Below, piece by piece: positions 18,008-26,428 of a DNA stretch of 64,000 nt. This DNA comes from VRUE01 sp963732225 (lineage in GTDB: Bacteria; Actinomycetota; Thermoleophilia; Solirubrobacterales; 70-9). Numbering within the stretch: the stretch's first letter is position 1; the number at the start of each line of letters is the position of its first letter. The notes beneath the pieces are model-generated. The model saw only the letters and a list, made by a program, of their open reading frames with translations, searched no databases and was not told the origin of the DNA. The stretch lies in assembly GCA_963732225.1 (NCBI GenBank), contig CAVSYR010000005.1, positions 558,001 through 622,000 of the forward strand. The letters are read 5' to 3'. A program made the position numbers and the translations under genes.

Positions 18008-18045
18008 TTGAGGGTTGCGCATACCTAACCCTGTGGTTGAGGGTT
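18008..18045. repeat. Direct repeat TTGAGGGTT upstream of the ftsZ promoter
   Basis: Two identical 9-base copies (18008-18016 and 18037-18045; start-to-start 29 bases) lie about 45-80 bases upstream of the -35 of the ftsZ promoter; the second touches the stop of the ftsQ-like gene. The spacing is near three helical turns, so this could be a regulator site. That is a weak inference. Confidence 0.35.
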
Positions 18046-18578
18046 CATTCGATGGGCGGAAGCGTATGCCCAGAGCCGCCTACCGCCGGACGCCCCGGAG
18101 CGTTCAGGTCTACATAATCGAGCGCGGTGATCGAGGGGTCAGCCAGCACCACCGCCGCCGCCCGCCACTTGCGCGCAGCGTCGCCGGCGCTGCCAAAGCG
18201 CAGTTCAATTCCCGAGCTGAGTTCAACGTCCACCCCGCTTTCGCCAAATTGACTGCCGGCGACGTATTGCCGCAGGGCCGGTGGCGTGGCGGCGAGCACG
18301 CGGACCTGTTCGAGCACCGGGCCCTCAACGCGTGGTCCTTTCGGGGCCGAGCTGAGCGACAGTTGCGGCAGTTTGCTGTCTTCGGGCAGTACCAGCCAGG
18401 TGAGGACGGTGCCATCGTCGGCCACCGCCACGGCTTCGCTGCCGCTGCCGATCACCGCCACCGGTTCGGAGGAGATGAGGTGAGGCTCCACCGTCTTGTC
18501 GCCAAAGACCCGCTGATAGATGAAGGCGACAAGGATCACCGCGAGGATCACGACCACGCCTCGGTACAGCCACCTCAC
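18045..18578 (-). CDS. ftsQ: Short FtsQ-like division protein lacking a POTRA domain
   Basis: Placed between murB and ftsZ, exactly where ftsQ lies. 177 residues: a short cytoplasmic N-terminus, one membrane helix (about 6-24, GVVVILAVILVAFIYQRVF) and an extracytoplasmic domain resembling only the C-terminal beta domain of FtsQ/DivIB. The final part (VDVELSSGIELRFG, DAARKWRAAAVVLAD, ALDYVDLNAPGRPAV) matches the FtsQ end. No POTRA segment is present between helix and beta domain; typical FtsQ proteins are 250-300 residues. GTG at 18578 overlaps the murB stop as GTGA and is chosen over upstream ATGs that overlap further. Confidence 0.75.
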   Translation of the reverse strand: MRWLYRGVVVILAVILVAFIYQRVFGDKTVEPHLISSEPVAVIGSGSEAVAVADDGTVLTWLVLPEDSKLPQLSLSSAPKGPRVEGPVLEQVRVLAATPPALRQYVAGSQFGESGVDVELSSGIELRFGSAGDAARKWRAAAVVLADPSITALDYVDLNAPGRPAVGGSGHTLPPIE

Positions 18579-19489
18579 AGCTGCCATCCCGAAGGCCACT
18601 CGACCTCGCCCAGAACCTGCACCTCCGGCTCGAGCACGACGCCGGTCAGCTCGTGAACCCGGCGCCGGCCCTCCCCCATCAGCGCCAATACGTCCGTCGT
18701 CGTCGCGTGCCCGGTGTTCTCGACGAAGTTGGCGTGCTTCTCGGCGAAACGGGCTTCCCCGTGGGCGAGCCCACGGCAGCCGGCCGCCTCTAGTAGCTGT
18801 CCCGCGCTGCGCCCCTCCGCCCGCGGGTCCTTCGGATTCTTGAAGGTCGAGCCGAAGGTCTTGATGCCGGAGGGCTGAGCTTCACGGCGCTTGCCGCGCA
18901 TCTCGTTGAGGCGAGCGCGGATCGCCGCCGGATCGTCACCCCGCAGCTTGAAGGCGACGCGCGAGACCACCTCGCCCGCGGTCAGGTTGGAGCTGCGGTA
19001 GGCAAAGCCGAGCGAGTCCGGCCCGCGGCGTTCGCGGCCCTTCGCGGTGAAGACATCAACCCACTCCAGCACCTCGGCGAGCTGGCCGCCGTAGGCGTTG
19101 GCGTTCATCCGCACCGCACCTCCCGCGGTGCCGGGGATGTTGACGCCGAATTCGATCCCGGCAAGTCCCCAGCCGGCGGCCTTCGCCGCGGCCGAGGGAA
19201 AGCGAGCGCCGCCGCCGCAGACCATCGCTTCACCCTCGCGCTCGATCGTCGCGAGCTCGCGATCGAGCCTAAGCGCGAGCCCGCGGAAACCCGAGTCGGC
19301 GACGAGCAGGTTCGAGCCCGAACCGATCACTCCGAGGGGAAGTCCCTCGTCTGCGGCCCAGGCCAACACCGCGAGCAACTCCCCTTCGTTGCCGGGTCGG
19401 GCGAAGAAGTCAGCGTCGCCGCCCGTGCGCACCGTCGTCAGGCGGGCCAGTGGAAAGTCGACCTGCACCGCCGCCGGTGGCGGGCTCAT
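18575..19489 (-). CDS. murB: UDP-N-acetylmuramate dehydrogenase
   Basis: FAD- and NADPH-dependent reduction of UDP-GlcNAc-enolpyruvate to UDP-MurNAc. 304 residues. The FAD-binding stretch is PLGVIGSGSNLLVADSGFRG (about 51-70); GIEFGVNIPGTAGGAVRMNANAYGG is the conserved central motif and KTFGSTFKNP carries the catalytic serine. ATG overlaps the murC stop (ATGA). Confidence 0.95.
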   Translation of the reverse strand: MSPPPAAVQVDFPLARLTTVRTGGDADFFARPGNEGELLAVLAWAADEGLPLGVIGSGSNLLVADSGFRGLALRLDRELATIEREGEAMVCGGGARFPSAAAKAAGWGLAGIEFGVNIPGTAGGAVRMNANAYGGQLAEVLEWVDVFTAKGRERRGPDSLGFAYRSSNLTAGEVVSRVAFKLRGDDPAAIRARLNEMRGKRREAQPSGIKTFGSTFKNPKDPRAEGRSAGQLLEAAGCRGLAHGEARFAEKHANFVENTGHATTTDVLALMGEGRRRVHELTGVVLEPEVQVLGEVEWPSGWQL

Positions 19490-20757
19490 TTTTCCTCCCC
19501 GTCGACCAAGGCCTCGCCCACCTTGAAGACGTCGCCTGCACCGATCGTGACTAGTACCTGGTCCTTGACGCCGACCGCCTGGTTGTGGTCGAGGAGATCG
19601 GCGAGGGCACGGTCCGCACCCGCCGCATCGGGCAGCCAGCGCACCCTCCGTCCCCCCATCCGCTCGGCCGCTGCCTGCGCCACTTGCAGGCCGCTCACCC
19701 CAGCGAGCTCGCCGGCGGGCTGCTCACGAGCTGGGTAGACATCGAGCACGACGACCTCATCCGCCAGGGCCAAGGCGGCGCCGAACTGCTCACCGAAGGC
19801 CTTGGTGCGCGAGTAGAGATGGGGCTGGAAGACGGCGATCAGGCGACCGGGCCGCTGTTCGCGCAGGGCCGAGAGCGCGGCCCGAACCTCGGTCGGATGG
19901 TGAGCGTAGTCGTCATATATGCGGGCACCTGCGCGGCTGCCCTTGAGCTCGAGGCGGCGCCTCACTCCCGGGAAGTCGGCCAGCGCGGCGGCAACGGCTG
20001 CGGGCTCGAACCCCGCAGCCGCAGCAGCGAGGACGGCAGCGCGAGCGTTGAGCAGGTTGTGATGCCCGGGCACGGCGAGCTCGATCTCCAGCTCTGAGTC
20101 CTCCGGACGCACCACCGCCCGAGCGCCCGCTGTGAACTCGTCGAAGGCGGCGCGCAGCTCGGCGACCGAGCCCCAGCGGCTGTGGTGGTCCATCTCGATG
20201 TTGGTGACGACGGCGATCTCCGGCTTCAGCTGAAGAAAGCTGCCATCGCTCTCGTCGGCCTCGGCGACAACCCACTCGCCGCTCCCCCAACCGGCGTTGG
20301 CGGCCGCCCGCTCTGCTCCCAGGCCGGGCACCTCACCACCGACGAAGAAGGCCGGGTCGGCGCCGAGCCCCCGCAGCGCCCAGACCAGCATCGCGGTCGT
20401 TGTCGTCTTGCCGTGGGTGCCGGCGACGGCGATCAGGCGCTTCTCGGCGCAGAGCTCGGCCAGCAGGGCGCCGCGGTGGATCGTCTCGACATCGCGCTCG
20501 TGGGCCAGCGCCAGCTCCGGGTTGTCATCGCCGATCGCGGTCGAGATGACCACCTCAGCCCCCTCGGGCAGGTTGGCCGCGTCGTGGCCGACGATTGGAT
20601 CGAGGCCCGCCTGCCTCAATCGCTCCATATAAGAGGAGTCGCTGCGGTCGCTGCCGGTCACGCTCGCGCCAAGCTCGGCGCAGACCAACGCCAGCCCGCT
20701 CATCCCGGCACCGCCGATGCCGATGAAGTGCAGCCGCCGCGAGGACCAATCAGCCAT
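19486..20757 (-). CDS. murC: UDP-N-acetylmuramate--L-alanine ligase
   Basis: Adds L-alanine to UDP-MurNAc, the first amino acid of the stem peptide. 423 residues. The N-terminal dinucleotide-like domain opens LHFIGIGGAGMSGLA (9-23); the ATP P-loop is GTHGKTTT (113-120); IYDDYAHHPTEVRA is the conserved late motif. The ATG at 20757 (MADWSSRRLHF) overlaps the end of murG by 8 bases (ATGGCTGA). A longer start at 20796 adds a non-conserved extension and was not used. Confidence 0.95.
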   Translation of the reverse strand: MADWSSRRLHFIGIGGAGMSGLALVCAELGASVTGSDRSDSSYMERLRQAGLDPIVGHDAANLPEGAEVVISTAIGDDNPELALAHERDVETIHRGALLAELCAEKRLIAVAGTHGKTTTTAMLVWALRGLGADPAFFVGGEVPGLGAERAAANAGWGSGEWVVAEADESDGSFLQLKPEIAVVTNIEMDHHSRWGSVAELRAAFDEFTAGARAVVRPEDSELEIELAVPGHHNLLNARAAVLAAAAAGFEPAAVAAALADFPGVRRRLELKGSRAGARIYDDYAHHPTEVRAALSALREQRPGRLIAVFQPHLYSRTKAFGEQFGAALALADEVVVLDVYPAREQPAGELAGVSGLQVAQAAAERMGGRRVRWLPDAAGADRALADLLDHNQAVGVKDQVLVTIGAGDVFKVGEALVDGEEK

Positions 20758-21919
20758 CGATGCGCCTTTTGCTCCCCACGGGTGCATAAGGCGCACCGGA
20801 AGCGTGAGCGGCGGCGGCGGCCAGTACCTCGTCGGCGATTACCCGGGCCGCGTCGGGCTTCGCCAAGGTAGCCGAGGCCTTCGACATCGCGGCAAGCCGT
20901 GCCTCGTCCGCGAAGAGGGAAGAGACGTGCCCAGCGAGGAGAGAGGCGCTTAGCGCGTCGTCCGCAATCGTCTCCGCCGCCCCCGCCCCGCTCATCCAGG
21001 CCGCGTTCGCCGCCTGGTGATCCGCCGTGGCGTATGGATAGGGGACGAGGATCGCCGGGCGGCCAGCCGCGACCACCTCGAAGATCGAGCCACCGGAGCG
21101 GGCCAGGACCAGGTCACAGGCGGCGAGCACGTCGCCGAGGTCCGGCTCGTAAGGGATCAAGGTGTAGTCCTCGGCGTGCGATGCCGCGGCCAGCCGCCGC
21201 TCGAGATCCTCGTGATCGCGGCGGCCACTGAGGTGGAGGACGTGGAAGTCGCGGCGAAACTCGGCGTCAGGCCCGCCGGGTCCAGTCTCGGCAAAGGCCT
21301 CGATCGCGGCCTGATTGATCGAGCGGGCACCCTGGCTGCCGCCCATCACCAGCAGGCAACGTGTCTCGGGTGCGATCCCGAAGCGCCGCCGCGCCTCCTC
21401 CCGATCGGCGCGCAGGACCGCCGCCGGCACCGGTCGCCCGGTGACGAGATACGGCTCCCCCGCCCGGCCCTCGATCGGGAAGGAGAGGCAGACGCGCCGC
21501 GCCCGTCCCGCCAGCAGGCGGTTGGCGAGACCGAGGTGGCTGTCGGCCTCGGTCAGCACCAACGGCGTCCTGGTCAGGACCGCGGCGAGGCCGGCGGGGC
21601 CGGCGACGTAACCGCCGCCGCCAAGGACCACATCGGCCTCACGACGTCGCAGAGCATTTCGGGCAGCTCCCACCGCTCCAACTGCCTCGCCCATGGCGAC
21701 GGCAGCCCGCAGCGGGTTGCGGCGATCGATCCCCCGCACCTTGAGGAAGTCGATCTCATAGCCGGCGGCCGGCACGAGCTCGGCCTCGATCCGCTCCTTG
21801 GTGCCGAGGAAGGAGACGACGGCGCCGCTAGCCCGAAGCTCGTCGGCGACGGCCATCGCTGGCACGACGTGGCCTGCGGTTCCCCCCGCTGCCACTACGA
21901 CTCTGGGCGCTTTTTCCAC
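20750..21919 (-). CDS. murG: Lipid II synthase, GlcNAc transferase MurG
   Basis: Peripheral membrane GT-B glycosyltransferase making lipid II from lipid I. 389 residues. The glycine-rich loop GGTAGHVVPAMAVADEL lies at about 13-29, EADSHLGLANRLLAGRARRVCLSF in the middle, GGSQGARSINQA starts the second domain, and DLVLARSGGSIFEVVAAGRPAILVPYPYATADHQAANA is the UDP-GlcNAc site. The start is GTG at 21919, with GGAG 11 bases upstream. Its first 92 bases overlap the end of the ftsW frame, an unusually long overlap for this cluster. Confidence 0.94.
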   Translation of the reverse strand: MEKAPRVVVAAGGTAGHVVPAMAVADELRASGAVVSFLGTKERIEAELVPAAGYEIDFLKVRGIDRRNPLRAAVAMGEAVGAVGAARNALRRREADVVLGGGGYVAGPAGLAAVLTRTPLVLTEADSHLGLANRLLAGRARRVCLSFPIEGRAGEPYLVTGRPVPAAVLRADREEARRRFGIAPETRCLLVMGGSQGARSINQAAIEAFAETGPGGPDAEFRRDFHVLHLSGRRDHEDLERRLAAASHAEDYTLIPYEPDLGDVLAACDLVLARSGGSIFEVVAAGRPAILVPYPYATADHQAANAAWMSGAGAAETIADDALSASLLAGHVSSLFADEARLAAMSKASATLAKPDAARVIADEVLAAAAAHASGAPYAPVGSKRRIDG

Positions 21920-23195
21920 GGCTCAGTTTGCTCCTTTTACGGGCAGGCGCGCGCCCACCCTCGACGACGCGCAGTTTGCCAGCGCCAGAGGCGCGACCCG
22001 GCCGCGCCGCGGCAGTTGCTCTTCCACCGCGGGCGACGTTGAGGATCAAGCCGACCGCGAAGAGCGTCGCCAGCAGGCTGCTGTTGCCGTAGGAGACGAA
22101 GGGCAGCGGCACGCCGGTCAGCGGCGCCAGCCCCATCACGGCGAAGAGGTTGATCGTTGCCTGCACCAAGATCAGCGAGGTGAGGCCGGAGACGAGCAGC
22201 TTGCTGTAGCGGTCCCTGGCTTTCTGCGCCACCCGCAGGCCGGCGTAGCCGAGCAGGCCGAAGAGGCCGACGACACCGACAATTCCGACCATGCCGAGCT
22301 CCTCGCCGATAACAGCGGAGATCATGTCGGTGTGGGCCTCGGGCAGGTAGAAGGCCTTCTGCACGCCGTTGCCGATGCCGACTCCGAAGATGCCGCCGGA
22401 GCCGAGCGCGATCTTGGCCTGGGCCGCCTGGAAGCCCGCTCCCGCGGCCTCGGATCCGGGGTGCAGGAAGCCGGTCAGGCGGGCCATGCGGTAGGGCTCG
22501 ACCACGGTCAGCAGCAGGGCCAGGCCGCCGAGGACGAGGGCGACCTTGCCGAGATCGACCGGGCGGGCGCCGGCGGCAACCAGGGTGGCGGCAACCGAGA
22601 AGGCGATCACCATCGTCGTCCCCATGTCGGGCTCGGCCATGATCAGCAGCGAGGCGACGCCGACGACGAGCAGGAAGGGCATCAGCCCCTGCAGCGAACG
22701 CACCCGTTTCGGTTCGCGGGCGAGCAGGTCGGCGCCGTAGAGGATCAGCGCCACCTTGGCCAGCTCTGAGGGCTGGAACTGCAGCGAGCCGGGGCCGATC
22801 CAGCGGCTGGCGCCGTTGGCGCTGGAACCGGCGACGAGGACGACGAGCAGGAGGAAGAGGGAGGCGACGAGCAGGCCCGGCGTCAGACGCCGGATCGCGG
22901 TCAGGCCGTGACGAGCGCTGAGGTGCATCACCAGCAGGCCGAAGGCGCCGAAGATCAGCGTGCGCTTGAGGTAGAAGGCGCTGTCGGCGAGGTTGCCGTT
23001 GCTGAGGATCTGGGTGGTCGAGCTGGCCGAGAAGACCATCACCGCGCCAAGCGCGAGCAGGCAGAGGGTGGCGGTGAGCAGCAGGTTGTACTCGGTCGAG
23101 GGCGCCGCGGTGCGGGACCGCTTCTTCTTGCCCTTGGCCTGCTTGGTTTTCTTGCCAGCGACGAAGCCACCGAGCGAGAGGGCGCGAGCGCTCAC
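21828..23195 (-). CDS. ftsW: Lipid II polymerase / SEDS-family FtsW
   Basis: Septal peptidoglycan glycosyltransferase working with FtsI. 455 residues with about ten membrane helices. The N-terminus is a Lys-rich cytoplasmic stretch, then YNLLLTATLCLLALGAVMVFSAS. SEDS motifs include GPGSLQFQPSELAKVALILYGADLLAR and the GVQKAFYLPEAHTDMISAVIGEELG loop, with the invariant aspartate in HTDMI. TGVPLPFVSYGNSSLLATL is also diagnostic. The tail after the last helix is about 80 residues, Arg/Ser-rich and probably disordered, and it overlaps murG. Start GTG/ATG region at 23195 overlaps the murD stop. Confidence 0.94.
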   Translation of the reverse strand: MSARALSLGGFVAGKKTKQAKGKKKRSRTAAPSTEYNLLLTATLCLLALGAVMVFSASSTTQILSNGNLADSAFYLKRTLIFGAFGLLVMHLSARHGLTAIRRLTPGLLVASLFLLLVVLVAGSSANGASRWIGPGSLQFQPSELAKVALILYGADLLAREPKRVRSLQGLMPFLLVVGVASLLIMAEPDMGTTMVIAFSVAATLVAAGARPVDLGKVALVLGGLALLLTVVEPYRMARLTGFLHPGSEAAGAGFQAAQAKIALGSGGIFGVGIGNGVQKAFYLPEAHTDMISAVIGEELGMVGIVGVVGLFGLLGYAGLRVAQKARDRYSKLLVSGLTSLILVQATINLFAVMGLAPLTGVPLPFVSYGNSSLLATLFAVGLILNVARGGRATAAARPGRASGAGKLRVVEGGRAPARKRSKLSRGKSAQSRSGSGGNRRPRRASDGRRRRASG

Positions 23196-24559
23196 GCTAG
23201 CTCCGCGACGATCTGGCGAAAGCGCTCGCCGCGCTGTTCGAAGTTCTCGAAGGCGTCGAAGCTCGCGCAGGCGGGCGAGAGCAGCACGGTCTCGCCGGGC
23301 TGGGCCGCGGCCGCAGCAAGGCGCGTCGCTTCTTCGAGGTCCTCGCAGAGGTGCAGCTCGACGCCGGCCGTTATTGCCGGGGCCAGGGCCTCAGCAAGGC
23401 GGCCGGCCGAGGCACCGGTTAGGTAACAGGCGCTGCAGTGCTCGCGGACCGGGTCGAGCAGCGGCGCGTAGGACTCGCCCTTCTCGCTGCCGCCGAGGAT
23501 CGCTCGCACCCCACCATCAAAGGCACGCAAGCCGACCGTCGCCGAGGCCACATTGGTCGCCTTGGAGTCATTGACGAAGCGCACGCCGTCGATCTCGGCC
23601 ACCGGCTCAAGCCGATGCGGCACACCGGCAAAGCTGCGCAGGCCCTCGCGCACGGCCTCGCGGTCGAGCCCCATCGAGAGCGCCGCCGCGGCGGCGGCCA
23701 TCGCGTTCTCGACGTTGTGCTCGCCGAAGAGGCCGAGCTCGGAAACCGCAAGCAGCGGCTCACCGTCGTAAAAGATCGTGCCCTCGGCAACGGCGACTTC
23801 GCAATCGGGAGCGGCACCGTGGCAGAAGGCGATGCGCCTCCCGCAGCCACCGAGGTCGACGCTGGCCAGCTCGGGGTCGTCGGCGTTGTAGACGGCGACG
23901 TCGTCATTGCTCTGGTTGGCGAAGATCCGCAGCTTCGCCGCCAGGTAGGACTCAAGGTCGTGATGCCGATCGAGGTGATCGGGAGCGAGGTTGAGGAAGA
24001 CCGCGCACTCGGGCGCGAAGGCGACGCTGTCCTCCAGCTGAAAGCTCGATGCCTCGCAGATCACGGTCGCATCCGGCTCGATCTCACCGGCGAGCGAGGA
24101 GAGCGGCGTGCCGACGTTGCCAGCCACCGCGACCGGCTCGGCGGCAGAGCGATAGATGTGACCGAGCAGCTCAACCGTGGTCGTCTTCCCGTTCGTCCCG
24201 GTCACCGCAACGAAGCGATTCGGAATCGCCCGCCAAGCAAGCTCCAACTCCCCCACCACGTCGACCCCCCGCTCCAGAGCGGCCGCGATCACCGGCGCCT
24301 CCCGCGGCACACCCGGGCTCTTGACCACAGTCCGCACCCCCTCGAGGAGCGCCACGCCATCTGCATCCAGGACGACTTCGACACCAACCCCCCGCAGTCC
24401 TGCCGCACCCTCCGGAAACCCCGAATCGACTGCAACGACCTGCTCGCCTCGCGCCGCTAGCAAACGCGCCACGGCTTGTCCTGAACGAGCCAGGCCGACA
24501 ACTAGATATGGCCCTACAGGAAGGTAGGGACGAAGCTTGCCAAGAGGAATCGCACTCAC
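23192..24559 (-). CDS. murD: UDP-N-acetylmuramoyl-L-alanine--D-glutamate ligase
   Basis: Adds D-glutamate to the stem peptide. 455 residues. The N-terminal domain starts LVVGLARSGQAVARLLAARGE; the P-loop is VTGTNGKTTTVELL; LNLAPDHLDRH and FVNDSKATNVASATVGL are the family motifs; the C-terminus LLSPACASFDAFENFEQRGERFRQIV is near-invariant in MurD. GTG start at 24559 with AGGGG upstream. It is preceded by the DUF4365 gene (46-base gap), which separates it from mraY. Confidence 0.95.
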   Translation of the reverse strand: MSAIPLGKLRPYLPVGPYLVVGLARSGQAVARLLAARGEQVVAVDSGFPEGAAGLRGVGVEVVLDADGVALLEGVRTVVKSPGVPREAPVIAAALERGVDVVGELELAWRAIPNRFVAVTGTNGKTTTVELLGHIYRSAAEPVAVAGNVGTPLSSLAGEIEPDATVICEASSFQLEDSVAFAPECAVFLNLAPDHLDRHHDLESYLAAKLRIFANQSNDDVAVYNADDPELASVDLGGCGRRIAFCHGAAPDCEVAVAEGTIFYDGEPLLAVSELGLFGEHNVENAMAAAAAALSMGLDREAVREGLRSFAGVPHRLEPVAEIDGVRFVNDSKATNVASATVGLRAFDGGVRAILGGSEKGESYAPLLDPVREHCSACYLTGASAGRLAEALAPAITAGVELHLCEDLEEATRLAAAAAQPGETVLLSPACASFDAFENFEQRGERFRQIVAELA

Positions 24560-24605
24560 ACCCCTACCTTCGATTCCGATCGCCCTGAACCTGTCGGCAC
24601 GCCCC

Positions 24606-25442
24606 CTAGGTCTGCGCTTCCACCATTTGCTTCAGGCCAAGAGCGGCGATGAGAGCCTCTGCGGTTTCCCCAATCAATACTCGTGGCAAGCCTACGCCTT
24701 CGATTTTCCGCTGCAGGCAAGCGGACACCGTGCGAAATGCAGCTATGTAGACAGCGTCTTTGACGTCGGTGATCTCGGAATCAAGATTCTCGGCGAAGAT
24801 GTCGCGCACTTCGTCATTAACCCAAAACGCACCGGGCTCGCTTGGGTGCTCCTCGAATACTCCAATCAATAGAGCGAAGCCGATCATGACCATGGTCCTT
24901 CGCTGTGCCCATCCCTGGTCGCCGGTGAGCTCGACGTCCATCATGAAGTCAAGGGCACTCAGAGCCAGCAAGCGATAGTGGTTGATACGGGACCCCCAGA
25001 CAAGCCGGTCGATCGCCGCGAGGTCAAACATCCCGTTGGCGTCGAAGCGCAGCGTGGTTGTCCGCGGCACCGCCTCCCCGTCACGCACCTGGTCCACCCG
25101 CAGCGATGGCCATGTGTACCAGCCGCACGCGCGTAAGACGTCCCAGAGTACGATCGCTACTGAGTCGGTGCTCCGCGACCAGCGCAGCGCGTGACCGAAC
25201 GGGACCGAAAGGCTGAAATCACCGCCCTTGAGTCGAAACCGCTCGCAGTCATCCGTGCCCTTAACCTGGATCCAAAGGCGACTGGCGTCCATGTTGCCTG
25301 CATGGCTCGTTTGCACGAGTAGGTCTTCTCCATAGTCGTTGATAACCGGCTCGACGGCGTGTCCAGCGCGACTAATCAGCGCACTCACCGCCGTAACCGC
25401 TTGTGACCCGACTTCGTGCTCGCGCGTCCTCTGCGGTGTCAC
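24606..25442 (-). CDS. DUF4365-type protein with nuclease-like motif, inserted in the dcw cluster
   Basis: 278 residues with no role in cell-wall synthesis that I recognise. The N-terminus (REHEVGSQAVTAVSALISRAGH) and NDYGEDLLVQ (35-44) followed by LWIQVKGT (57-63) match the DUF4365 pattern, in which an acidic residue and a Q-x-K pair resemble a PD-(D/E)xK nuclease core (D40, Q59, K61). The C-terminal half is helical and unassigned. The GTG at 25442 is 11 bases after the mraY stop, so it is probably co-transcribed. Its codon use is visibly less GC-skewed than in mraY and murD, suggesting insertion into the operon. DUF4365 proteins elsewhere are often linked to defence islands; function here is unknown. 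Confidence 0.72.
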   Translation of the reverse strand: MTPQRTREHEVGSQAVTAVSALISRAGHAVEPVINDYGEDLLVQTSHAGNMDASRLWIQVKGTDDCERFRLKGGDFSLSVPFGHALRWSRSTDSVAIVLWDVLRACGWYTWPSLRVDQVRDGEAVPRTTTLRFDANGMFDLAAIDRLVWGSRINHYRLLALSALDFMMDVELTGDQGWAQRRTMVMIGFALLIGVFEEHPSEPGAFWVNDEVRDIFAENLDSEITDVKDAVYIAAFRTVSACLQRKIEGVGLPRVLIGETAEALIAALGLKQMVEAQT

Positions 25443-25453
25443 AGCTACCGAAG

Positions 25454-26428
25454 CTACCGCCCGATCGACTGCTGGTAAAGCGTGAACCCGATCCCGGAAC
25501 AGACCGCCGCCACAATCCAGAACCGCAGCATGATCTTGGTCTCCGACCAGGCCATCATCTCGAAGTGATGGTGCAGCGGCGCCATCAATAGGACGCGGCG
25601 GCGGAAGGTTTTGAAGGAGAAGACCTGGATCGCCACCGAGAGCGCCTCGATTACGAAGATGCCACCGATGATCAGCAGCAGCACCTCGGTCTGGGTCATC
25701 ACCGCGAGGGCGCCGATTGCGCCCCCCAATCCGAGTGAGCCGGTGTCGCCCATGAATATGGACGCCGGGAAGGCGTTGTACCAGAGGAACCCAATGCAGG
25801 CGCCAACTAGGCAGGCCGAGAGCAGGGCGAGGTTCTGTTGCTCGTTGGTGACGAAGGCGATCGCCGTGTAGGCGAGCAGGACGATCGCGCAGGAGCCGGC
25901 GGCGAGGCCGTCGAGGCCGTCGGTGAGGTTGACCCCGTTGGAGGTGCCGCCGATGACGAGGAAGACGAGGACGAAGTAGAGGACCGGGCCGAGGTCGACC
26001 GTGGCGTCGCCGATGCGGAAGAAGAGGATCGGTTCGAGGCCGACCTCGTGGCGCGCGACCCACCAGAGGCCGAGCGCGAGGAAGAGCTGCAGGAGGATCT
26101 TCCAGCGGGCCGAGAGGCCGAGCGAGCGGCGCTTGACGATCTTGATGAAGTCGTCGGCGAAGCCAATCGCCGCGCAGCCCATCGCCACGCCGAAGACGGC
26201 CATGCTCTGCGCGTCGCGGTCGGAGAGGACGAGGTAGGGCACGCAAATCGAGGCGAAGATGATCAGGCCACCCATCGTCGGCGTCCCCGCCTTGGCGTGG
26301 TGCTCCTGCGGCCCGTCCTCGCGGATGTGCTGGCCGAACTCCTTGACCCGCAGGTACTCGATGAACTTGGGACCGAGGAAAATGCAGATCAGCATCGCCG
26401 CCATGCCGGCGATCAGCACTTCACCCAT
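25454..26428 (-). CDS. mraY: Phospho-MurNAc-pentapeptide transferase MraY
   Basis: Integral membrane enzyme transferring phospho-MurNAc-pentapeptide to undecaprenyl phosphate (lipid I). 324 residues with ten predicted helices. Key motifs are GTPTMGG (after KEFGQHIREDGPQEHHAKA), GFADDFIKIVKRRSLGLSARWK (Mg-binding aspartates), NLTDGLDGLAAG, GDTGSLGLGG and APLHHHFEM. The ATG at 26428 overlaps murF by 8 bases (ATGGGTGA). The frame continues upstream but without MraY similarity. Confidence 0.96.
   Translation of the reverse strand: MGEVLIAGMAAMLICIFLGPKFIEYLRVKEFGQHIREDGPQEHHAKAGTPTMGGLIIFASICVPYLVLSDRDAQSMAVFGVAMGCAAIGFADDFIKIVKRRSLGLSARWKILLQLFLALGLWWVARHEVGLEPILFFRIGDATVDLGPVLYFVLVFLVIGGTSNGVNLTDGLDGLAAGSCAIVLLAYTAIAFVTNEQQNLALLSACLVGACIGFLWYNAFPASIFMGDTGSLGLGGAIGALAVMTQTEVLLLIIGGIFVIEALSVAIQVFSFKTFRRRVLLMAPLHHHFEMMAWSETKIMLRFWIVAAVCSGIGFTLYQQSIGR

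Noticed and set aside
24606..26246. Fusion of mraY region with the DUF4365 protein
   Set aside because: The N-terminal 265 residues are an off-frame reading of mraY; a GTG at 25442 starts the coherent protein.
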